Part shown: in pieces, positions 16,996 through 25,592 of the stretch | Layout: every line of letters starts with the position of its first letter | Numbering within the stretch: the first letter of the stretch is position 1 | Assembly (NCBI GenBank): GCA_965652145.1 | Contig: CBFGTV010000009.1 | Coordinates: 1 to 64,000 of the forward strand | Length of the DNA stretch: 64,000 bases | Origin: CBFGTV01 sp965652145 | GTDB taxonomy: Bacteria; Bacillota; Clostridia; Peptostreptococcales; Natronincolaceae | Direction: 5' to 3' | The notes under the pieces: model-generated | Told to the model about the DNA's origin: nothing | The model's input: the letters and a program-made list of their open reading frames with translations, nothing else | Database searches by the model: none | Made by a program: the position numbers and the translations under genes

Positions 16996-18279
16996 TTAAT
17001 TGCTGCTCTTTTGTGCTGTTTTTTTATCCTCTAACTTTTCCGACATGATAATAAAGGGCATGTAAAGAATGACTCCAATGACAATATTGACCAGCGACAA
17101 TACTCCCCCTCGCCATGACCCGGTGGCCAGAATGCCACTGATAATGGGCGGTGTTGTCCAGGGAACCATGGCAATAGTCTTGGGAATAATTCCGGCTGCT
17201 ATGGTCAGATAACTGAAAATTGTCAATACCAGGGGTGTTAAAATAAATGGAATAAGGAACACAGGATTCAGCACAATGGGCAGACCAAATATAATAGGTT
17301 CATTAATATTAAATAGTCCAGTTGGCGCAGCCATATTGGCTAAATACCGATGGTGCTTTCTCTTTGAAGCAATGTAGATGGCAATGATTAAGCATATGGT
17401 GGTTCCTGAGCCGCCCATATACACAAAGGCATCGAAGAAGGGCTTGGTAACGATATTGGGTACCACTTGACCACTGGCAAAGGCCGCAATATTGGCTTGT
17501 AAAGCCGGCAGATACATTGTCTGCATAACCGGTTCTAAAATATTGGGGCCATGGAGCCCAAAGAACCACAGCAGGTGATTGAGTATTGCGATGGCTGAGG
17601 CGGCTCCCAGGGTATTGGCCATGGAAGATAACGGTCTTTGGATTAGATCATAGATTGTTGCATGGATGTCTACAATGCCTACTGCTGTAGAAATAATTTT
17701 AATAAAGGCAAATACTAAGATGGTAATCATCGCTGGAAACAATGCAGCAAAGGATTTTGCCACGGCGGGCGGTACACCCTCTGGCATTTTCAGTACAAGC
17801 TTTGGATTTCCTAAAAGTCTAACAAATATTTCTGTTGAAATGATAGCAACAATAATCGAAACAAATAGTCCCAGGGCCCCTAGCCAGGAGTAGGGAACTG
17901 CCGAAACCCCTTCGGCCGACTGCATAATGGCCATTAGCGAGGCAACACTGACAACCCCTGCTGCCAAGGGGTCAGAGTTATATCCCTTAGCCAAGCTGTA
18001 GCTGATGGAGAAGTTAACCAGTAGTGCCATGACGGCTAAGCTTCCATTGGATACGTTGTTTCCCAGCCCTTTCCATACGTCAGAGCCGAAGATAGCATTT
18101 AATGCATTTTGAAAGGCATTGACGGGCAGGTTATTAATTAAGACTGCCAATGAACCGGCAATAATTAATGGCATAATTGCAACAAAGCCGTCTCTAATGG
18201 CCACCAGGTGCCTTTGGGCTCCGATTTTACCTGCCACAGGTACAAAATACTTCTCTAGAAATTCCAACAATTTCTTCAT
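16996..18279 (-). CDS. PTS cellobiose/lactose-type EIIC permease
   Basis: This is the membrane channel of the PTS, 427 residues with about ten hydrophobic segments. Family features are the N-terminal HLVAIRDGFVAIMPLIIAGS and FNINEPIIFGLPIVLNP, the sugar-binding loop of EIIC-Cel/Lac proteins. The EIIB and EIIA domains are separate genes here. It lies 63 bases upstream of the GH4 gene. Confidence 0.95.
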   Translation of the reverse strand: MKKLLEFLEKYFVPVAGKIGAQRHLVAIRDGFVAIMPLIIAGSLAVLINNLPVNAFQNALNAIFGSDVWKGLGNNVSNGSLAVMALLVNFSISYSLAKGYNSDPLAAGVVSVASLMAIMQSAEGVSAVPYSWLGALGLFVSIIVAIISTEIFVRLLGNPKLVLKMPEGVPPAVAKSFAALFPAMITILVFAFIKIISTAVGIVDIHATIYDLIQRPLSSMANTLGAASAIAILNHLLWFFGLHGPNILEPVMQTMYLPALQANIAAFASGQVVPNIVTKPFFDAFVYMGGSGTTICLIIAIYIASKRKHHRYLANMAAPTGLFNINEPIIFGLPIVLNPVFLIPFILTPLVLTIFSYLTIAAGIIPKTIAMVPWTTPPIISGILATGSWRGGVLSLVNIVIGVILYMPFIIMSEKLEDKKTAQKSSN

Positions 18280-18337
18280 ACAGATCCCCCTTCAATTTTC
18301 TCTCGGTTCTCAATTCCTTTTGTTACCCGGGTGTTTT

Positions 18338-18649
18338 TCAAGCCTTCATAAGATTTATGGCTTGTTCAAGCACCGCTTCACCATTCATGGTGCCATAGTT
18401 TACACTGTCGATTACGGCTACCGGAACCCCCCTTTCCTCCAGGTTTTTTTGCAGCTTGCCTAGTAAATATCTAACCTGAGGCCCCAATAGCAGTACATCA
18501 ATCTCATCAAAATGCTTGTTGGCCTCGGTTTCTGAAACTGCAAATATTTTAGCCTCTAGTCCTTTTTTCGCTGCTGCATCATTCATTTTGGTAACCAGTA
18601 GGCTGGTAGACATTCCAGAACAGCATACTAAAAGAATTTTTTTCATCAT
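18338..18649 (-). CDS. PTS cellobiose-type EIIB
   Basis: This 103-residue cytoplasmic protein takes phosphate from EIIA on a Cys in KILLVCCSGMSTSLLV and gives it to the sugar passing through EIIC. Two Cys occur in a row, and the one immediately before SGMSTS is the expected active residue (near residue 10). The start is either of two neighbouring ATG codons, both within reach of GGAGG. Confidence 0.94.
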   Translation of the reverse strand: MMKKILLVCCSGMSTSLLVTKMNDAAAKKGLEAKIFAVSETEANKHFDEIDVLLLGPQVRYLLGKLQKNLEERGVPVAVIDSVNYGTMNGEAVLEQAINLMKA

Positions 18650-18678
18650 TGCAACCTCCCTTTTCTATAAATGTCCGA

Positions 18679-18948
18679 CTACTTTTCTAACCCCTTTGTG
18701 AGCAATGCTTCTATTGCGTCAATTGCCTCTAACTCGTCGCTGCCCTCAGCAATGATTGTTAATTCCTCTCGATCCCCTACGGCCATACTAAGGATTCCCA
18801 TAAGACTTTTACCGTTTACCCTCTTTCCCCCCTTTTCAAAGGTGATGCTTGACTGAAATTGCTGAGTCAGATTCACCAGTATACTTGCAGGCCTGGCATG
18901 GAGCCCAGATTGGCTTCTTATCAAAACACTTCTTTTTTTCATAGCCAT
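18679..18948 (-). CDS. HPr family phosphocarrier dedicated to the PTS operon
   Basis: This 89-residue protein is an HPr. It has the catalytic His in SGLHARPAS (residue 17) and a Ser in NGKSLMGIL (residue 48) that matches the regulatory Ser of Gram-positive HPr. It is the first gene after the sigma-54 promoter, so this PTS brings its own HPr copy. Whether it also takes part in CcpA control depends on HPr kinase acting on Ser48, which the sequence allows but does not prove. Confidence 0.93.
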   Translation of the reverse strand: MAMKKRSVLIRSQSGLHARPASILVNLTQQFQSSITFEKGGKRVNGKSLMGILSMAVGDREELTIIAEGSDELEAIDAIEALLTKGLEK

Positions 18949-18965
18949 CCCCCCTGCTATTTAAT

Positions 18966-18983
18966 ATGCATTTTTAATGCCAA
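18966..18983 (-). promoter_or_regulatory. Sigma-54 promoter of the PTS operon
   Basis: On the minus strand TTGGCATTAAAAATGCAT has GG and GC separated by exactly ten bases, the -24/-12 arrangement. It lies about 20 bases before the HPr gene and just downstream of the gene for a sigma-54 activator. Confidence 0.85.
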
Positions 18984-18985
18984 CT

Positions 18986-19000
18986 TTGAAAACGTTGTAT
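18986..19000. promoter_or_regulatory. cre-like site upstream of the sigma-54 promoter
   Basis: TTGAAAACGTTGTAT matches the CcpA cre consensus WTGNAANCGNWNNCW at 14 of 15 positions. It lies immediately upstream of the -24 element. Confidence 0.55.
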
Positions 19001-19078
19001 AGTTTTTTTGCTTTTTGTATTCTAGTTTAAATTTATTGATTTAAAGCCAATTATATAATAAAAAATTAATTTTTTCTT

Positions 19079-19111
19079 AAAAAAAAGTGTGTAAATTAAT
19101 TACACACTTTT
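19079..19111 (-). terminator. Intrinsic terminator of the LevR-type regulator
   Basis: A 12-bp stem (19083-19094 with 19100-19111) is followed on the minus strand by a run of T. It separates the activator gene from the sigma-54 promoter it is expected to control. Confidence 0.8.
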
Positions 19112-19139
19112 CAACACACTACTGCACACTATTTTATTT

Positions 19140-21839
19140 TTACACCCTTCCCTCTGGTTGATTGGCCAAAAACATATGGCAGATATAGGCAGTTTCATTT
19201 TCTCCAATGCGTATTTTATATTGCTTCTCTAAAGCTCCCAGGGCTTTTTTTACCAGGGTCAGCTCTCTAACATGCTCCTTTTCATAAGCCGCTAAATTGT
19301 GGTATAGGGTCTCTTGATCTCCCCTGCATAGTTTATCAATCAAAAAGCAAATATGAAGTAATATCCCTGTTTTTACCTCATAAGCTACCGGGGCCCCAAG
19401 GATCACCTCCAGCGCTTCAACGGTTTCCAGGGAATCCTTGACCAGCTGATTGACTTCAACACAGCCGATATGATCCTTTAACGAGTCGGCAATATTCATA
19501 TAGGTCTTTTCCTGCTCAATCAGCCCCTTAAGCTGTTGAATACCTTTTCCTGTTAATATATCCCCGGCAGAAATGAAGGGAACTTGGCTTTTTATCTCTA
19601 GGGTTCCCACCACTGCCACAATTCGATGCTGACGTCGCAATTGATTCAGCTTTCTGGTAAAGGCCCCCTTGTCAAGAAGATTCAAGGGAATAATTTCAAA
19701 ATTAGGTGTATTACCTACGGTATCAGCAATCATTTCTTTAAGTCTGGCTGCTGCCCCTTCACCGGTGAAGCAGGCAGTAATGATGATTCTTTTTATTGTA
19801 TTGGAGACAGCCTTTTCACGATGCTCGTGGGGAATATGATCCCTCAAGGAGTCACAAATTTCCCCCAGGGTTTGGCCCAGGGCAGCCTTTCGGCAGGCAT
19901 CAATGACCACCGGGGTACTGACCATATCAATTGTCTCTGTTTCAATACCGGTCTCCTCCTGAATCATGGCGCCAAAATTTGTTAAGGAGCCCATATCCAC
20001 CAGCATTAAAACCCCCTTCCCCTGATCCAGAGCTATCACTTCTTTTTTAGCCAGCTCATACATCACAGCAGGCTTCATTTTCAGCGGCATATCCAGGGCC
20101 TTGGCATGATTGGCCCCTACCAATTGATTTGCCACCTCCACCATACTGCTGGCCGTAGCACTACCATGCATTAACACCAAAATTCCTACCTGGGCCGGCT
20201 CCTCTTCATGAATATCGTAGGGATCAGAGGCAAAAAACATTGCCAAATAGCCAATCTCATCTAATGGCGTCTCAATTTCAAAACGTTGATCAATTAGCTT
20301 GGTTGCCTCCATGGCCACTAAAAATTCCTCTACATAATTTACTCTGATAAAATTCAGTTTTGGATGGTATATTTTATGGCCTCCTTTAATTCGCTTAATA
20401 CTGCCGCTTAAATGTAGCGCCAGGCCATAATATATCTTCTCATCGTAAACCCGATTCAACCGTTCCCTGGCCAAGGCAAAAATAGCCTCCACCACCTCAA
20501 CAATACTTTCGTCCACCACCTTTGAAAGCTCTTCCCGGTTAAAATTGGTGGTTAATTTGCCCAAGTATTTCTGAAAGTGGCTTTCAATATCTATGTTTAA
20601 TATCTGATTAATTTCATTTTCCTCTAAACCGGTACGCTTTAAGGTCTCCAGCTTTTTCTCGATTACCTCATAGAAGTCTCCGTCTCCCTGGGGCTTTTCC
20701 TTAATCTCCATGTCTAACCCCTGCTGATGATGGAAGCGTAGCATGTCTCCCTGTCCGGTCATGATATTTTCAATTTCTCTTCTATATTCTTGAATTTTCA
20801 TTAGCCCCTTTTTTACGTGATGGGGCAGATCAACTTGATTGATGATAATATAGTCTTTATTTTGGGTTTTATAGGTTAAAAATGCCTTTGCACAGGCCAA
20901 TTGAATATCGCTTCTCAGCTGACCGATATTGCCGCTGCATTCATAGAGCAGGAAGGAGGCCATGACATTTTTATTAATGTAAATACTCTTTCCAATTCGT
21001 TCAGATTCTTCCTTAATAAAGACCTCTGTCAACTGGTACCTTTCAATGAGGCTTCGTTCAGCCAGGGAAGGCAGGGTAATGGTCATGGGAATTCTCCGTA
21101 AAAAGGTCTTTAATAGGCTTGACCTGGGGTCTTCGGTGGTGGCAGCAATTAACTGCACCTCTACCCTGATGGCCTCAGTTGTGTCGCCAAGGGGCCTGAA
21201 GCAGCCCTTGTCAATGTACATAAATAGAATCTCCTGCCCTTGGGGAGGAAGGCGATGGACCTCATCTAAGAACAGAATCCCGCCATGGGCCTTTTTCATC
21301 AGCCCCTCTCGATCCCGGTCAGCCCCCGTAAAGGTTCCCTTTTTAACACCAAATATTTGAGCTGTCAAAAGCTGCGGATTCTCACTATAGTCTGCACAGT
21401 TGAATTGGATAAAGGGGGCGTCCTGCTTCAATACACCTGATTCCAGTGCAAAGCGGTACATCAGCTCTGCAAACATGGATTTACCGACTCCAGTTTCTCC
21501 CAATAGGATGGTATGAAGGCCCCTGGGAGGATACATCATGGCTGCCTTTGCCTGCTGTATGGCAACCTGTAGGCTTTGCCGGGCCCCGACGATACTTTCC
21601 AGGCTATTGCCAATATCCTTTCCTTCGGCAACCTGACTTTCCCCCTCCCTGGCCAAAAATCGAACCGGCCTGCCCTCTTGCTTTTCCACCTTACCTTCTT
21701 CATGAAGCCGGTTAAGGTAGCGACTTACATTGGCCCGGTCAAGGCCCAGGGCTTGGCTGAGCTCCATGGCAGAAATGCCCCTGCCCCGTTTTTTCTGAAG
21801 GAAAAGTAATTTATTGAATATCATCTCTATCTTTTTCAT
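19140..21839 (-). CDS. Sigma-54-dependent activator with PRDs (LevR/CelR family)
   Basis: This 899-residue regulator has an N-terminal helix-turn-helix (MELSQALGLDRANVSRYLN), an AAA+ domain with Walker A GETGVGKS, the sigma-54 contact loop GTFTGAD (usually GAFTGA) and Walker B ILFLDEVHRL. Two PTS regulation domains flank an EIIA-Man-like domain (GILVLMHGSATAS with a His) and an EIIB-like segment (ITACFTGEGAA with a Cys). Such proteins remodel sigma-54 RNA polymerase and are tuned by phosphorylation from HPr and EIIB. It lies directly upstream of the PTS operon and its -24/-12 promoter. Confidence 0.94.
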   Translation of the reverse strand: MKKIEMIFNKLLFLQKKRGRGISAMELSQALGLDRANVSRYLNRLHEEGKVEKQEGRPVRFLAREGESQVAEGKDIGNSLESIVGARQSLQVAIQQAKAAMMYPPRGLHTILLGETGVGKSMFAELMYRFALESGVLKQDAPFIQFNCADYSENPQLLTAQIFGVKKGTFTGADRDREGLMKKAHGGILFLDEVHRLPPQGQEILFMYIDKGCFRPLGDTTEAIRVEVQLIAATTEDPRSSLLKTFLRRIPMTITLPSLAERSLIERYQLTEVFIKEESERIGKSIYINKNVMASFLLYECSGNIGQLRSDIQLACAKAFLTYKTQNKDYIIINQVDLPHHVKKGLMKIQEYRREIENIMTGQGDMLRFHHQQGLDMEIKEKPQGDGDFYEVIEKKLETLKRTGLEENEINQILNIDIESHFQKYLGKLTTNFNREELSKVVDESIVEVVEAIFALARERLNRVYDEKIYYGLALHLSGSIKRIKGGHKIYHPKLNFIRVNYVEEFLVAMEATKLIDQRFEIETPLDEIGYLAMFFASDPYDIHEEEPAQVGILVLMHGSATASSMVEVANQLVGANHAKALDMPLKMKPAVMYELAKKEVIALDQGKGVLMLVDMGSLTNFGAMIQEETGIETETIDMVSTPVVIDACRKAALGQTLGEICDSLRDHIPHEHREKAVSNTIKRIIITACFTGEGAAARLKEMIADTVGNTPNFEIIPLNLLDKGAFTRKLNQLRRQHRIVAVVGTLEIKSQVPFISAGDILTGKGIQQLKGLIEQEKTYMNIADSLKDHIGCVEVNQLVKDSLETVEALEVILGAPVAYEVKTGILLHICFLIDKLCRGDQETLYHNLAAYEKEHVRELTLVKKALGALEKQYKIRIGENETAYICHMFLANQPEGRV

Positions 21840-21960
21840 GCCCTCACCTCATTGCTCCTGGCTTTTTATCTATGATTCTACTAAATGATTCAACATTTCC
21901 CCCCAGTATCCTCTTTTTAGCTTGTTGATATATCTAATTATATTTTAAATGTTAGTTCCA

Positions 21961-22025
21961 ATCAAAGGCCCCTGATCCTTCGGGGTGGAAACAATTTTCC
22001 ACTCCTGAAATCAGGGGCCTTTGAT
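21961..22025. terminator. Long hairpin after the liv operon
   Basis: A perfect 16-bp outer stem (21961-21976 with 22010-22025, GC-rich) encloses a second stem (GTGGAAA/TTTCCAC). It is about 60 bases after livF. The T-tail on the minus strand is poor, so it could also block 3' exonucleases or act on both strands. Confidence 0.6.
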
Positions 22026-22082
22026 ATTAAGCTAACATAATATATTCTATTCCTCTTTATCAAATGATACCTGGAAAAAGAA

Positions 22083-22796
22083 CTAGCTCTTTGCTTCTCC
22101 CAGATAGGCCTTTTTCACCTCTTCATTGGCTAATAAATCCCTTCCTGTGCCCTCCATTGTTATCTGGCCGGTCTCCATAACATAGGCCCTGTCTGCAATT
22201 CGCAGGGCGGCATTGGCATTTTGCTCAATCAAAAGTACCGTAACCCCTTGTCGATGGATTTCTTTGATAATGTTGAAAATTTCCTTTACAATTAAGGGGG
22301 CCAGCCCCAGGGAGGGCTCGTCCATCATCAATAATTTGGGCCTCGCCATCAGGGCCCTGCCTACAGCCAGCATCTGCTGCTCTCCGCCGGAAAGGGTACC
22401 GGAAAGCTGCCAGCTGCGCTCCTTTAGTTTGGGAAATAACTGGTATACCCACTCCAAATCCCTTTCAATCTCTTTATGGTCATTCCGGTAAAAGGCACCG
22501 ATTTTAAGATTTTCAAGGACGGTTAGATTGGAAAAAACCCTTCTACCTTCAGGAACCAGGGTAATACCGTACCTCACCATATTTTTGGTATCCTCCTTCA
22601 GTAAATCCCTTTCGTGGTAGGTGATCTTCCCATTTTTAGGCTTTACCAAGCCTACGATGGATTTTAAGGTGGTGCTTTTCCCTGCCCCATTGGCCCCAAT
22701 CAGGGTAACTATTTCTCCCTCTTTCACCTCTAAATCTATTCCCTTGATGGCCTCAATGGCATGATAGGCCACCACTAAATTTTCTATTTTAAGCAT
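22083..22796 (-). CDS. livF: Branched-chain amino acid ABC transporter ATP-binding protein LivF
   Basis: This is one of two ATPases of the Liv high-affinity transporter. It has Walker A GANGAGKST, signature LSGGEQQMLAVGRAL and Walker B LLMMDEPSLGLAP. The LivF type is shown by the APLIVKEIFNIIKEIH segment and a length near 237 residues. The ATG at 22796 is preferred to a GTG six bases upstream; either way the start overlaps livG. Confidence 0.94.
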   Translation of the reverse strand: MLKIENLVVAYHAIEAIKGIDLEVKEGEIVTLIGANGAGKSTTLKSIVGLVKPKNGKITYHERDLLKEDTKNMVRYGITLVPEGRRVFSNLTVLENLKIGAFYRNDHKEIERDLEWVYQLFPKLKERSWQLSGTLSGGEQQMLAVGRALMARPKLLMMDEPSLGLAPLIVKEIFNIIKEIHRQGVTVLLIEQNANAALRIADRAYVMETGQITMEGTGRDLLANEEVKKAYLGEAKS

Positions 22797-23559
22797 CTTC
22801 ACTCACCCCCAGGTAGGCTTCTATGACTTTTTCATTGTTTTGAATTTCGTAAGGGCTTCCCTGGGCAATGGTGACCCCGTGGTCAAAAACATAAATTCTG
22901 TCTGATATCCCCATAACCACCTGCATATGATGCTCTATCATAAATATAGTCAAATGAAATTCCTCTCTGATTTGCTGAATAAATTCGGTTAGATCATCGG
23001 TTTCCTTGGGGTTCATCCCTGCAGCCGGCTCATCTAAAAGCAATATTTGGGGCTCGGTGGCCAGGGCCCTGGCAATTTCCAGCCTTCGCTGCAGCCCGTA
23101 GGAAAGGCTTGTGGCCTTTTCATTTTTGTATTGAATCAAGCCCACCTTATCCAACAGATTATGGGATTTTTCAAGCATAATCCTTTCTTCCCTACGGTAC
23201 CGGGGCAGCCCCAGGGTTGCCCCTAATAAACCTGCCTTTAAATGCAGATGATTTCCTATTAACACATTGTCTAATACTGTAAGCTCTTTAAAGAGCCTAA
23301 TGTTTTGAAAGGTTCTGGCCAGCCCCTTTTTGGTAATTTGATCGGGTCTAAGGCCTGTTATGTCATCCTCCCCCAATAGAACCTTCCCCTCGGTGGGGCG
23401 GTAAACCCCTGTAATGGTATTGAAGGCTGTGGTTTTTCCTGCGCCATTGGGCCCTATCAGGGCGACAATTTCTCCTTGATTTAATTCCAGGTTGAAATCC
23501 TTAACGGCTGTTAATCCCCCGAATTTCATGGTTACCTTTTCTGTCTTAAGAAAGCTCAT
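22789..23559 (-). CDS. livG: Branched-chain amino acid ABC transporter ATP-binding protein LivG
   Basis: This is the second ATPase of the Liv transporter, 256 residues. It has Walker A GPNGAGKTTAFN, signature LSYGLQRRLEIARALA and Walker B LLLDEPAAGMNPKE; the last is typical of LivG. Its stop overlaps the livF start and its start touches the livM stop, so translation is coupled. Confidence 0.95.
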   Translation of the reverse strand: MSFLKTEKVTMKFGGLTAVKDFNLELNQGEIVALIGPNGAGKTTAFNTITGVYRPTEGKVLLGEDDITGLRPDQITKKGLARTFQNIRLFKELTVLDNVLIGNHLHLKAGLLGATLGLPRYRREERIMLEKSHNLLDKVGLIQYKNEKATSLSYGLQRRLEIARALATEPQILLLDEPAAGMNPKETDDLTEFIQQIREEFHLTIFMIEHHMQVVMGISDRIYVFDHGVTIAQGSPYEIQNNEKVIEAYLGVSEDA

Positions 23560-24620
23560 TATTGTCCAACCCTCCTTTTGGCAAGGGGTCTTCCTTTAAA
23601 TAGCCCCAACAGCTTATTCCAGCTAAATTCATTGGTGCCCATCAGCCCATTTTTAAAGAAAAGCACCACCAGCATTAACAGGGTTGAAAACACCACCATC
23701 CTTAAGCCTGAAATACCTGGCAGCTTAACGAAGCCCAGGTTTATAGATTCATCAAGAAATCGTAAATATTCCATTCCAGCAGTAATAATAAAGGCTGAAA
23801 TCACGGTTCCTGTCAAGCTTCCCATGCCTCCCAGAACGATAATCAGTAAAACATTAAAGGTTAAGACTGATCTAAACATGGTTGGATTAATGGCACCTAA
23901 AAGGTTGGCCAATAACCCCCCGCCAATTCCTGCAAAGAAAGCACCGATCATAAAGGCCAGCATTTTATGCTTAAAAAGGCTGATCCCCATACTTTCTGCG
24001 GCAATTTCATCCTCTCGAATGGCTTTAAAGGCCTTTCCGTAGCTGCTATTGATCAGGCAGATCATAAAAACCAGTGTCAAGACTGCCAACCCAAAGCTCC
24101 ATCCCAGATTAGTGGTATTGGGGATAGACTTTAAGCCCAGGGCTCCATTGGTGATCCGCTGGGTATTGGTAAAGACAATACGAATAATTTCTGAAAACCC
24201 CAGGGTGGCAATGGCCAGGTAGTCGCCCTTGAGCCTTAATACCGGCGCACCAATTAAGAAGGCCACAGCTGCTGCAAGAAGGCCTCCTATCAGCAATGCC
24301 GCCAAAAAGGGCAGTGAAATTTGATCAAGGGGCGAAATCATGGGCGATAAAAAGAAATTTTGCTTCTTTACGGCCTCTGACATGGTTAAGAGGGCAGTGG
24401 TATAGGCGCCAATGGCCATAAAGCCAGCATGACCCAGAGAAAAAAGCCCGGTGAATCCGTTAATCAGATTCATACTTAAGCCAAGGATTGTATAGATGGC
24501 ACATAGGTTCAAAATCCGGATCTGATAGGAATCAAAACGGTGATTGGCATATATTAAAAAGGCAGCTAATAATAGCATTGAACCAGTTGTTAATAGGGTA
24601 TTTCTTTTTTTTGTATCCAT
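23559..24620 (-). CDS. livM: Branched-chain amino acid ABC transporter permease LivM
   Basis: This 353-residue membrane protein with about nine helices is one of the two channel subunits. NLINGFTGLFSLGHAGFMAIGAY and VLGGMGSLTGTVISAF are family signatures. It is flanked by livH and livG with almost no spacing. Confidence 0.95.
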   Translation of the reverse strand: MDTKKRNTLLTTGSMLLLAAFLIYANHRFDSYQIRILNLCAIYTILGLSMNLINGFTGLFSLGHAGFMAIGAYTTALLTMSEAVKKQNFFLSPMISPLDQISLPFLAALLIGGLLAAAVAFLIGAPVLRLKGDYLAIATLGFSEIIRIVFTNTQRITNGALGLKSIPNTTNLGWSFGLAVLTLVFMICLINSSYGKAFKAIREDEIAAESMGISLFKHKMLAFMIGAFFAGIGGGLLANLLGAINPTMFRSVLTFNVLLIIVLGGMGSLTGTVISAFIITAGMEYLRFLDESINLGFVKLPGISGLRMVVFSTLLMLVVLFFKNGLMGTNEFSWNKLLGLFKGRPLAKRRVGQ

Positions 24621-24622
24621 GT

Positions 24623-25516
24623 CTACACCTTCTCTGAAATTTTTTCTCCCATTATACCTGTGGGCTTAAATAATAAAATGATAATCAATAGAATAAAGGC
24701 AAAGGCATCTCGGTAGCCCGTTAATTGGGGCAGCATGGCAACCAGCATAATTTCCCCTATGCCCAGGATAAACCCGCCCATGACTGCACCGGTAATGTTG
24801 CCGATTCCCCCGATAACTGCGGCAATAAAGCATTTTAACCCGGGAATTACCCCCAGGGTGGGCTGAATTTGAGGAAACTTCATTCCCCACATGATTCCTC
24901 CCACTGCGGCCAATGCCGAACCGATACCAAAGGTAATCGTAATGGTTCGGTTAACGTCAACCCCCATCAGCCTGGCTGTTTCATGATCCTTTGAAACAGC
25001 CCTCATGGCCATACCGGTTTTGGTTTGATTGACAAGATAAAGCAGTCCAAAGAGTAAGACAAGGGTTGTTACGGGAATAATCAAGGTTAATCTTTGCAGG
25101 GAAACCGCTCCGATTTGTATGACATCGGTAAAGAGCTTCACCGTAGGAAAGGCCTTGGGCCTTCCCCCGAATAGCACCACCGATAGATTTTGTAAAAAGA
25201 AGGAGGCCCCGATGGCCGATACCATTACGGTAATTCGGGGGGAATCCCGAAGGGTTTTGTAGGCGGCCCGCTCCACCGCCATCCCCAAAATACAGGTTAA
25301 AATAACTGATATGATGAAGGCCACGTACCAGGGCAGGGTAAATACTGCAACACCATAAAACACAAAATATAGAGACATCATGAAGATCTCACCATGGGCA
25401 AAGTTAATTAATCTTAATATACCATAAACCATGGTATAGCCTATTGCCACCAGGGCGTACAGGCTTCCCAGGGATATTCCGTTGGTAAGGTGCTGCAAAA
25501 ATAGCTCCCATGTCAT
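24623..25516 (-). CDS. livH: Branched-chain amino acid ABC transporter permease LivH
   Basis: This 297-residue membrane protein is the other channel subunit. GSLYALVAIGYTMVYGILRLINFAHGE near the N-terminus and CFIAAVIGGIGNITGAVMGG near the C-terminus are diagnostic. It follows the binding-protein gene by 76 bases. Confidence 0.95.
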   Translation of the reverse strand: MTWELFLQHLTNGISLGSLYALVAIGYTMVYGILRLINFAHGEIFMMSLYFVFYGVAVFTLPWYVAFIISVILTCILGMAVERAAYKTLRDSPRITVMVSAIGASFFLQNLSVVLFGGRPKAFPTVKLFTDVIQIGAVSLQRLTLIIPVTTLVLLFGLLYLVNQTKTGMAMRAVSKDHETARLMGVDVNRTITITFGIGSALAAVGGIMWGMKFPQIQPTLGVIPGLKCFIAAVIGGIGNITGAVMGGFILGIGEIMLVAMLPQLTGYRDAFAFILLIIILLFKPTGIMGEKISEKV

Positions 25517-25592
25517 TTCCTACCACCTCATTTTAATTATTATTGAATCAGGAGAGCTCCCTTCTCTTATGGGAAGGAAGCTCCTCATGATC

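Noticed and set aside
23578..24042. A 154-codon plus-strand frame opposite livM
   Set aside because: It mirrors a well-conserved permease gene and has shadow-type composition.
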